A stretch of 6,512 nt of DNA, from NCBI GenBank assembly GCA_003518755.1, contig DOYA01000019.1, positions 1 to 6,512 on the forward strand, given 5' to 3'. Source of the stretch: Clostridiales bacterium. GTDB taxonomy: Bacteria > Bacillota > Clostridia > TANB77 > CAG-508. Below, piece by piece: positions 1-6,512 of this stretch; position 1 is the first letter of the stretch; each line of letters starts with the position of its first letter. The notes beneath the pieces are model-generated. The model was not told where the DNA came from. It was given only the letters and a program-made list of their open reading frames with translations, and did not search any database. The translations under genes were made by a program, and so were the position numbers.

Positions 1-70
1 AAAATGATAATTTAAATAATAATTTAAATTATTAAATAAATATAAATAAAAAATAATTAATTAATTAATA

Positions 71-104
71 AAAAATAATTAATAAAAAAAAATTAATTAT
101 TTTT
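71..104. repeat. Perfect 13-bp A/T inverted repeat with A8 loop
   Basis: The left arm AAAAATAATTAAT (71-83) is the exact reverse complement of ATTAATTATTTTT (92-104), separated by eight A residues (84-91). In the gene's transcript this would be a stem of only A-U pairs closing a U8 loop, about 94 bases past the stop codon. It could mark a transcript end or a replication or scaffold element, or be a chance product of the skewed composition. Confidence 0.45.
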
Positions 105-110
105 AATATA

Positions 111-116
111 TTTATT
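111..116 (-). promoter_or_regulatory. Possible AATAAA polyadenylation signal
   Basis: Read on the gene strand, AATAAA lies about 80 bases past the stop codon. It is the canonical eukaryotic cleavage/polyadenylation hexamer, but in DNA that is 95% A/T such a hexamer is expected by chance. A separate possibility is the TAAA formed by the stop codon and the next base (197-200), since parabasalids use UAAA, often overlapping the stop, as the poly(A) signal. The sequence cannot choose between them. Confidence 0.25.
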
Positions 117-197
117 TCTTTACTTTGATTAATTCATAAATATGAATAATAATATAAATATTAAATTAATATTAACCTTAACATTATTTAAATTAAT

Positions 198-3100
198 TTA
201 ATCTAATTCGTTTTGATTATCGAGCAATAAATTAGCATCATCTTTGGCAGAAGCACCGCTTTGAACAAATGAAATTTTGTTTACTTGAGTAAGGAGATCT
301 TTATTTTTAGAATTATACATTACAATGACGACTATCAAAACAACTACAACTACAAAAAGGAAGCAACTTACAACAATAATAGCAATTAATGCCTTTTTAT
401 TTTTATTTTCTGGTTCTGGTGGTTTATCTGTTTTTTTTGGTGCATCTGTTATATCGGGATCAATTCCTGGTTCTGGGTTAGATTCAGGTTCAATTACATT
501 TCCGGAGCTATCAACTGCTTGATAGGTAACATATTCTATAAATGAGCCACGAGTTAGGGCAGCCACTATTTGAGCATATTGATAATCTTCACCAACGTCT
601 TCTATTTCAACCGTCCTGTTGTCGGTACCAATATGTTTAAATTGTTTTGCTATTGCAGGAGATTCAGTTATTGCAATTAAATCGGTTCTTTCATCAGGTA
701 TATAAGTTGATTTAGGAACTATTTTAACACTATAAAGAATATTTGTGAGTAAATCATCTGCAGTTTGGTAGTCAAAAGCAATTGGGCTGAATATGACTTT
801 TACTGATCCATTTTCTTTTTGAACTTTGAGTCTTGGGTTATTATGCATTATTTTGAATTCGTAGAATTCCTCGGGGTTCAAAGCATTCATATATTTAAAA
901 ACATAGTTAGCTAATTTTTTATTGAAATTGTCATCATTTTTTACAAAAATATTAAGGTATAAAAATTCTGTTTCATTCGGTCTTCTAAATGTAATGTATG
1001 TTATACCTCTTGTTCTTTTAATTATTGTTTCGTCAAATGTTTCATTGTCTCTATTTCCCCTTTCACTATTTATTGAAAAATCGACATTTTTACTATTTGT
1101 AGAGAATTGTACTCTTACATAATTTGAAAATTTACTATCAGTTTTTAATTTATAACTTACTGTTTCTGTAGGATTATCAATTTTTCCGAATTGATATAAT
1201 TTTTGAGTGACAGGATCTTCGCCATTGACATAATTAAAACCAATTTCTCCTCTAAATCTTTTGAATGATATTTGAGATTTTTCATCTTTTCTTATTGCAA
1301 CGAGTAATACTGGATTATCGATGTTGGTAAAGTTATTTTTATTTATTTGAATACTTCCAGCTTTTAAAGTAGCATCATAAACGCCTTGAATATAAAAATC
1401 ATCTGGAATTTTATCTTCGCCCTCATTTATGTCTTTAATTCTTGTTTCTGGGACAATCATAGCTTTAAATAATATTTCACCGCTCTTAATTTTTCTAGTT
1501 TCTGGAGTTGTTTCTCCATATTCTAAATCGTGTAAATAGAAAAATCCAATTATATCTTTATCTTTTTCTTTAATTTTAGCGTAATAATAAACATCTTTAT
1601 TATAAGGTAGATCTCTATTGACCATTTCTTTAGTTTCTCCTATCTTTATTGAATCTAATTCAACAAAAGGACTTCTTAAGAAGAATTCCAAAACGAAAGC
1701 ACATCCTGGATTTTGAAATTCTAGATTACTATATCTTAAATTTTCGACTGATAAAATAGTATTATGGTCTTGTAAGTCAAGTGGTTTAGCAATATAATTC
1801 AGTTTATCATCTTCACCTCTGAGATAGAAAGAAACTGATTCATCATGCTGGAAAGAATATTTACCTTCTCCATGTACTGACTTTATATCAATAGAAAGAC
1901 CTTGTCTTGTCATGAAATTAATGTGAATAGCTTTTCTTAAAAGATCCAGGGAATATATTTGTGCTGAACGAGGATTTGGCGATATTAAATCTTCGTAAGT
2001 CTTGAATGAAGTTAATAATTCAATATCACTATTATTATTAGATATAACACTAATAAGAGCATGACTATTAAAATCTCCATATTGTAAGAATAAGAAGTTA
2101 ACCTTTCTTTCTATTGTATCATATCTTGAATGATTATGATAAGGGATAGATTCGTTTAAACTAATAATATTATAACTATCATATATTTCACTCGTGATAA
2201 AATCTGCAAATGAATCTATTTTGGCAGAAGGGTTTTGAGATTTAGGATATACCATTAAATCATTGAATAATTCAGTATCTTTATAAACAACAATGAAAAG
2301 ACATCTATATACATTACCCTCGGTTAAAGTTGGAGTACATATTACTTTTTGGTCAGAGGTAACTTTATGAATATTAATATAATTGCTTCTTCTGAAATGA
2401 ACTCTGAATGAATAAACTGAGAAGTCAAATGATTCATAACTAGTAGTATATACTTTTAATTTTATTTCTACATTTTTTAATGATTTATCCGTTACTTGAT
2501 AGAAAATTTCATCTTTGGTAATAGCAATAAGACTATTTCCATTATTTGTGAAGTCTTTTTCAAAATCATTTATTTTAACATTTAATTTAACAATATTAGT
2601 TTGCCAATCAATTTCTACTGCTTCAGCATCATAAGGACAAATGATAGTATAATTTTCAACACTAAACTCAGTTGCTAGATCATTTTTATAAAAGGATCCA
2701 ATTACAAATTCATCAGGAATTATTTCAATTTTACTTTCTCTTCTGAAATAATTAGTTTCAGGGTTGAAACCAACTAAAATATTGAAGGATAGGAAGTCAA
2801 ATGGTGGTGCTTCAACTTTTATTACTGATGATACCACACTTATTAATAAAAAGCATCCATTTACACAAATTGCTGTTTCATCATGTGTAAATTTGATTTT
2901 TTTATTGAAGTAATCATAATCAAGAGATTTTTCATCTTTATATCTAATAAATTTATAATTTCTCCAATCTGCATTTTCATCGACTTCTGTTTGGTCAGTT
3001 TTGACGAGTTTACCATAAACATATCCACTTCCTCTGTTAAAATCAATTGTGACATATCCATCATCACCATTTCCAATATCAGTATAAAGGAATAAATATG

Positions 3101-6100
3101 CATCGTTTGTAATATAATCTTTTTTTTGGATTTCTCTTGGGAAATAATAAGGTGTATTCATCACTTTCTTTATGGAAAATTCTACTATTGGTGATTCATC
3201 GTTGAAATTTTCTAACTTTTCTAATTCAACAGTGACTGAACAACGTTCATTAACTTCTTCGCAATATGATTGTATCCAGTAATTATATATATAGAATATT
3301 CCGCTTTGAGTATATACTTTATCAATATTATATTCTTGTTCTCTGAAGTATATATGAATTCTGAATTTTCCAGGAACTATCATATTAATACTACATGTCA
3401 AATTTTGTTGAGGATCTGCATGAGGAAATACATATCTCATTCTTTCTATTGGGCCTTCAAATATCATTCTCTGAGGAACACCTTCACTCACTAATATTTC
3501 TTTTCTTATATTTGAAACATTATATAATTCAATACCTGATACATATAACATACACATATCATTATTATATAGAGATGGTTTATTTACAACAGTCGCAGTA
3601 TAAGAATGCTTTGTAATAACTTCATCACTTACTTTATAAGAATAATAGTCTTGAGCATAACGTCCATATGATTTAATCTTTTCTCTAGTAAAATCGTTAT
3701 TTATTTTTTCAATTTCAAAATTACAATTGAGAGAATAGAATGAAGATATAAAAATGTATGGTTCTACTATTTTAATACTTTCTATATTAATATCTTTCTT
3801 TAAATTACCTATTTCATCTTTACTTGTTGTAATTGGAACCAAATAATTAATACCAGTTCTTACAATATTTGTATATAATTCTTCTTTTTGGATAGTAATT
3901 AATTTATATTCTACTATATAATATGAATTAATTTTTGACTTTGTATCAATAAGTATTTTTTGAAGATTTCCATTTTGCCCTTCATTTCTATCTACTGTTA
4001 TGCTGAAAAATATTTTATTTGATAAATAATATTTATGAGCGTCTATTTCTCCAGTTGGGTCATTATTTTGAATATTAATGCTAACATCACCACTAACAAC
4101 TAAAAAGTCGATATGAACTTTGAACCAGGGTTCTTTAACTGAAGAAAGGTCTATTAAATAATGATTAGTTATATCTGGTGTATTATATCGACCGAAGGGT
4201 TGCTTTTCAATTAATTGAACAACTTCTTTTTCTCCGAAAATAGTGGATAAAACTTCACAATTATTATATTCATATTTTCCTGTGCTATTTACATCATTAC
4301 ATTTAATAACAAGTAATTTTTGGTCTGCATCAATTGGGGTACGCATTTCATTAGTAAAGAAGGAAGACATTCCATTAATATCAGAAATTTTTTTAAATTT
4401 TGGATTATTGTCTATATCCATAAAATCGAATTCACATAAAGGATAATTTCCACACTCATAAATGTACATTTTTGGATAACCTTGTTTGACAATCATATTA
4501 TATACAATATTCTCAGACTCAATTTTTGGTAAAAGACCATTGAGCATTATAGCTTTCCCTTTTGGGATAATTCTTGGATAAATAATTGGAGTATTTTGTG
4601 GCAAGAAAAGGCCTCCGTTGAAATTTGAAATTGATTCTATTTGAAGTGAATAAGCTGAATATTCTTCTTCTTTAGTGGATAAACTGAAACATAAATAATA
4701 GGGTGTATATTCCGAGGAATTCAAAATAACATAGAAAAATCCGTTTTCAGTTTTATGCACTTCAAAAGGATATTCTTCAGTTTTATAAGAATTAGTAAAT
4801 TTAATTTTAGCATTACTATCATACAATCTACCCGTTATGTAAGAATCATAGTATTCTTGTGGTAAAATATAACATTCTTCTTCAAGTACATTTTTTCTTA
4901 AAAGTCCAGTTATTTGCCCAGTTTCTTGAGCTAAATTTACTTGATTTTCTTGTTTATTTGGGAAATATTTTAAACCTAATGAAATATAATCGCCATTATT
5001 AGCGGTGATTCTTATTATAAAGTATTCTAAACTACTTGTATTAACTGTTATTCCTGCACCATAAGAGAAATCATGTTGAAGGCAAATATCATCATTATAA
5101 TTTTCAAATACTAATCCTAAATCTTTTCCACCAGTTGCATAAACATTTAATATACCTTTTTCATTTTCGTTGTTATTCTTGAATTTGAAAGTCATTTGTT
5201 TATTATCCTCAGATACATAATAATTAAATATTCCCAAATGATTAAATACTACTTCATGTTGTTTAGCAATCATAATATTATAATTACATTTTTCTGTATA
5301 TTGACATTCAACAGTAAAAAAGAAGCGATCCAAGAATTGTTCTTTTTTAACAAAGATTTCAGTTGTATTGAAGCCTCCTTTTGATAATTGGTCTCTATGA
5401 ATCATGCAATCTTCATCTGAATTTGAAATACATACGATAGGACTAGGATTAGGAGTTTCAAATATATCTGAAATAGTTACTTCGATTTTTACATATTCTA
5501 ATAATAGAGCTTTATCTTCAAAAATAACTTGGTATTTTTGTTTTTTGTTGGCATTAGTTTCCTCTCCCATAATTCCTCTAATAAATCTGAATTTTGATAA
5601 GAGCGTAATATTTTGAATTTGATCTGTCTTAATCAAGTTTATTGATTTAGCTTCTCTTCCTTCTGATACATCATAGGGAGAATATAAATAAATTACTTTT
5701 TCCTCTACAAAGCCAAAGATTGCCATTATTTTAACATATAAGACATCTTTTCCTTTTGGTATGGTAAGATCATAAGACAACGTATCTTGTCCAATAGCAT
5801 CAGGCACATTAACTAGCATATTCATTCCTTTTGATTCAGACATAGCAATAGAATTTAAATTTTCTCCTCTAACATATTCTTCAGCATATATGGCTTTAAT
5901 GAAATATGATACATCTTTATATTTTAGTGGCACAAATTCAATTGTTAATATTTTTTGTCCTTCAATTTCATTTTCTTTAACTTTAATTTTACTGTCTGCT
6001 AAATCTTTTATTTCCAAAAATGAAGTTAAATCATTTCCTGTTAAATATTTAAATACGAAATAGTCTAATCTTTCATCGTATCTGTCTTCAACAGATTTAT

Positions 6101-6512
6101 CTGCAAAAGCAACAAAATATAAATATTCTTTTTCTAAATTTTTTTGGCTCAATCTAACTGTTAAAATCTTTCTTCCACTTGCTTCTGATATGAATTTATC
6201 TTCAAAATCATCTGTGGTTTCAGAAGAGAAATCGAAAGTTAAAGCGAATTTAACATAAATAGAATTTGTAGAATATTCTATTCTAATATAAGGATTTTGT
6301 TTATTAATTTTTATTTTATATATTTTTTTGCCTTGTATAACTGAGGATAATTTTCCTGTGATATATACTCCTTCTGGAGTGAAGTCTTTTCCTGCTTCTA
6401 AATTAATTGAGTGTACATCTGCTTCTAATCCTATAGTATCATATTCAAAAGAAGGGTCAGTATTTTCTACACTGAAGAAGACATATGGAACTTTGTCTAA
6501 TATTGTGTAATT
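198..6512 (-). CDS. Giant single-pass membrane protein of unknown function, 5'-partial
   Basis: I do not recognise a named gene. The frame is open from the window edge (6512) to the TAA at 198-200 and gives 2,104 visible residues with no intron or in-frame stop. The start is missing: codon 6150-6152 is TTG and the 120 codons before it continue the same conserved module, so it is not an initiator. In order: duplicated module copy A (residues 65-282), a long beta-rich region with cysteine pairs (361/369, 403/409, 687/693, 1084/1091, 1216/1220, 1392/1404), copy B (1787-2000), an acidic/proline stalk (2001-2040), one membrane span (about 2041-2066) and a 38-residue tail. About 16 Asn-X-Ser/Thr sites lie N-terminal to the span and none in the tail, which supports a lumenal or extracellular N-side (type I). 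No catalytic motif is visible. By inference it is a protist surface or endomembrane protein, perhaps for adhesion, sensing or uptake. Coding status is near certain; the role is not. Confidence 0.93.
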   Translation of the reverse strand, partial: NYTILDKVPYVFFSVENTDPSFEYDTIGLEADVHSINLEAGKDFTPEGVYITGKLSSVIQGKKIYKIKINKQNPYIRIEYSTNSIYVKFALTFDFSSETTDDFEDKFISEASGRKILTVRLSQKNLEKEYLYFVAFADKSVEDRYDERLDYFVFKYLTGNDLTSFLEIKDLADSKIKVKENEIEGQKILTIEFVPLKYKDVSYFIKAIYAEEYVRGENLNSIAMSESKGMNMLVNVPDAIGQDTLSYDLTIPKGKDVLYVKIMAIFGFVEEKVIYLYSPYDVSEGREAKSINLIKTDQIQNITLLSKFRFIRGIMGEETNANKKQKYQVIFEDKALLLEYVKIEVTISDIFETPNPSPIVCISNSDEDCMIHRDQLSKGGFNTTEIFVKKEQFLDRFFFTVECQYTEKCNYNIMIAKQHEVVFNHLGIFNYYVSEDNKQMTFKFKNNNENEKGILNVYATGGKDLGLVFENYNDDICLQHDFSYGAGITVNTSSLEYFIIRITANNGDYISLGLKYFPNKQENQVNLAQETGQITGLLRKNVLEEECYILPQEYYDSYITGRLYDSNAKIKFTNSYKTEEYPFEVHKTENGFFYVILNSSEYTPYYLCFSLSTKEEEYSAYSLQIESISNFNGGLFLPQNTPIIYPRIIPKGKAIMLNGLLPKIESENIVYNMIVKQGYPKMYIYECGNYPLCEFDFMDIDNNPKFKKISDINGMSSFFTNEMRTPIDADQKLLVIKCNDVNSTGKYEYNNCEVLSTIFGEKEVVQLIEKQPFGRYNTPDITNHYLIDLSSVKEPWFKVHIDFLVVSGDVSINIQNNDPTGEIDAHKYYLSNKIFFSITVDRNEGQNGNLQKILIDTKSKINSYYIVEYKLITIQKEELYTNIVRTGINYLVPITTSKDEIGNLKKDINIESIKIVEPYIFISSFYSLNCNFEIEKINNDFTREKIKSYGRYAQDYYSYKVSDEVITKHSYTATVVNKPSLYNNDMCMLYVSGIELYNVSNIRKEILVSEGVPQRMIFEGPIERMRYVFPHADPQQNLTCSINMIVPGKFRIHIYFREQEYNIDKVYTQSGIFYIYNYWIQSYCEEVNERCSVTVELEKLENFNDESPIVEFSIKKVMNTPYYFPREIQKKDYITNDAYLFLYTDIGNGDDGYVTIDFNRGSGYVYGKLVKTDQTEVDENADWRNYKFIRYKDEKSLDYDYFNKKIKFTHDETAICVNGCFLLISVVSSVIKVEAPPFDFLSFNILVGFNPETNYFRRESKIEIIPDEFVIGSFYKNDLATEFSVENYTIICPYDAEAVEIDWQTNIVKLNVKINDFEKDFTNNGNSLIAITKDEIFYQVTDKSLKNVEIKLKVYTTSYESFDFSVYSFRVHFRRSNYINIHKVTSDQKVICTPTLTEGNVYRCLFIVVYKDTELFNDLMVYPKSQNPSAKIDSFADFITSEIYDSYNIISLNESIPYHNHSRYDTIERKVNFLFLQYGDFNSHALISVISNNNSDIELLTSFKTYEDLISPNPRSAQIYSLDLLRKAIHINFMTRQGLSIDIKSVHGEGKYSFQHDESVSFYLRGEDDKLNYIAKPLDLQDHNTILSVENLRYSNLEFQNPGCAFVLEFFLRSPFVELDSIKIGETKEMVNRDLPYNKDVYYYAKIKEKDKDIIGFFYLHDLEYGETTPETRKIKSGEILFKAMIVPETRIKDINEGEDKIPDDFYIQGVYDATLKAGSIQINKNNFTNIDNPVLLVAIRKDEKSQISFKRFRGEIGFNYVNGEDPVTQKLYQFGKIDNPTETVSYKLKTDSKFSNYVRVQFSTNSKNVDFSINSERGNRDNETFDETIIKRTRGITYITFRRPNETEFLYLNIFVKNDDNFNKKLANYVFKYMNALNPEEFYEFKIMHNNPRLKVQKENGSVKVIFSPIAFDYQTADDLLTNILYSVKIVPKSTYIPDERTDLIAITESPAIAKQFKHIGTDNRTVEIEDVGEDYQYAQIVAALTRGSFIEYVTYQAVDSSGNVIEPESNPEPGIDPDITDAPKKTDKPPEPENKNKKALIAIIVVSCFLFVVVVVLIVVIVMYNSKNKDLLTQVNKISFVQSGASAKDDANLLLDNQNELD
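201..314 (-). other. Short cytoplasmic tail with acidic dileucine motif
   Basis: The last 38 residues follow the membrane span and carry no recognisable enzymatic domain. DDANLLL (bases 222-242) fits the [DE]xxxL[LI] acidic dileucine signal in two overlapping registers. In other eukaryotes this signal binds AP-1, AP-2 or AP-3 adaptors for endocytosis or lysosomal sorting. It sits about 26 residues from the membrane, a workable distance. The motif is short and can arise by chance, so the trafficking role is inferred. Confidence 0.55.
315..392 (-). other. Transmembrane segment near the C-terminus
   Basis: Residues about 2041-2066 form an uninterrupted hydrophobic stretch of 26, beginning ALIAIIVVSCFLF, then Val/Ile-rich, and ending VIVMY. 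Lysines flank both sides (NKNKK before, NSKNKD after). It is the only convincing membrane span in the visible protein. Topology comes from the glycosylation-type sites and the very large N-terminal side, since basic residues occur on both flanks. A cysteine within the span could be a lipidation or dimer contact, but nothing supports that directly. Confidence 0.93.
393..512 (-). other. Acidic/proline/lysine-rich juxtamembrane stalk
   Basis: Residues 2001-2040 lie between the last folded module and the membrane span. They begin DSSGN, run through repeated Glu-Pro and Asp-Pro pairs (EPES, NPEPG, DPD, KPPEPE) and end in a basic NKNKK patch. The low complexity, charge and proline content indicate a disordered extracellular or lumenal spacer. 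It has little Ser/Thr and so does not look like a heavily O-glycosylated mucin stalk. Confidence 0.7.
513..1154 (-). repeat. Duplicated protein module, copy B (membrane-proximal)
   Basis: Residues 1787-2000 (214 residues) are the second copy of the module at residues 65-282. Landmarks in the same order and at similar spacing are YKLK, VRVQFSTNS, FLYLNIF, NYVFKYMNALNP, LYSVKIVPKSTYI, TDLIAITES and AQIVAALTRGSF...YVTYQAV. Copy B ends directly at the acidic/proline stalk, so it is the last folded unit before the membrane. The copies share landmarks but are diverged, so the duplication is old rather than recent DNA-level repetition. Confidence 0.8.
5667..6320 (-). repeat. Duplicated protein module, copy A (N-terminal side)
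   Basis: Visible residues 65-282 (218 residues) align end to end with residues 1787-2000 of the same protein. Matching landmarks in copy A are YKIK, IRIEYSTNS, YLYF, DYFVFKYLTGND, SYFIKAIYAEEYV, LNSIAMSES and VKIMAIFGF...YLYSPYDV. The pattern of alternating hydrophobic residues suggests two beta-sandwich-like subdomains, joined near FKYLTGND. The TTG at 6150-6152 falls inside this module, between the STNS and YLYF landmarks, which rules it out as the protein start. Function unknown. The alignment was made by eye. Confidence 0.8.

Larger units (their letters stand above)
1..197. other. Extremely A/T-rich 3' flank, no gene seen
   Basis: Only 9 of 197 bases are G or C, and bases 7-117 contain none. 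Composition changes sharply at the stop codon, which supports the gene end at 198. I see no open frame of note, tRNA, telomere repeat or mobile-element end here. A tetranucleotide tract, TAAT four times, lies at 54-69. The region presumably holds the 3' untranslated region and intergenic spacer. Confidence 0.85.

Noticed and set aside
1..60. Possible telomere or chromosome end
   Set aside because: There is no C/G-containing telomere repeat; the sequence is irregular A/T without the periodicity of known telomeres.
325..522. Plus-strand open frame opposite the stalk and membrane span
   Set aside because: It is the complement of the Pro-rich stalk and Val-rich span. Its Thr-, Phe- and Gly/Ser-rich product is explained by that and has no independent support.
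2861..3616. Several 60-80 codon open frames on both strands
   Set aside because: They lie entirely inside the large minus-strand coding sequence in other frames, with low-complexity Ile/Phe/Ser products, as expected from A/T-rich codon use.
6150..6152. TTG as the translation start of a 1,984-residue protein
   Set aside because: TTG is not a usual eukaryotic initiator, and the same frame continues upstream to the window edge with sequence that aligns to the second module copy.
6328..6510. Plus-strand open frame near the window end
   Set aside because: It is antisense to the 5' extension of the large gene, whose frame here carries motifs repeated elsewhere in the protein.
1..6512. Bacterial or phage giant adhesin
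   Set aside because: There is no Shine-Dalgarno context, LPXTG anchor, autotransporter barrel or neighbouring bacterial genes. The stalk, membrane span, dileucine tail and 5% G/C flank fit a eukaryote better.
198..6512. Hidden very short introns (15-16 bases, as in some ciliates)
   Set aside because: The frame never breaks and the two module copies align with near-equal length, so nothing calls for them. A rare in-frame 15-base intron cannot be excluded by eye.

Overview
The window holds part of one very large protein-coding gene on the minus strand, plus 197 bases of extremely A/T-rich DNA beyond its 3' end. The setting looks like the nuclear genome of a single-celled eukaryote. The frame runs more than 6.3 kb without an intron or stop. 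The visible 2,104-residue product has one membrane span near its C-terminus, a short cytoplasmic tail and many Asn-X-Ser/Thr sites. The flank is 9 G/C out of 197 bases (about 5%), against roughly 25-37% G/C in coding lines I sampled. No TAA, TAG or TGA occurs in frame before the final TAA, Gln is written CAA/CAG and Trp TGG. This argues against the ciliate codes that read TAA/TAG as Gln. An intron-poor protist with the standard code fits, such as a parabasalid or a standard-code ciliate, but the sequence does not settle the lineage.

Layout: 1-197 is the non-coding 3' flank. It contains a 111-base run without any G or C (7-117), a perfect 13-bp inverted repeat and a possible AATAAA signal. From 198 to 6512 (the window edge) runs the coding sequence, which is incomplete at its 5' end. 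The frame is still open at base 6512. The codon at 6150-6152, which might be taken as a start, is TTG in the middle of a conserved module, so the protein does not begin there. The initiator and signal peptide lie outside the window.

Protein architecture, N to C (residues numbered from the window edge, residue 1 = bases 6510-6512): a beta-rich ectodomain of about 2,000 residues with paired cysteines and divergent internal repeats, an acidic/Pro/Lys-rich stalk (2001-2040), a Val/Ile-rich membrane span (about 2041-2066) and a 38-residue tail with an acidic dileucine motif. The clearest internal structure is a duplicated module of about 215 residues. One copy sits at the visible N-terminal end (65-282) and the other just outside the membrane (1787-2000), about 1,500 residues apart. 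The product is best read as a type I single-pass surface or endomembrane protein of unknown function. There is no second gene and no multi-gene system in the window.
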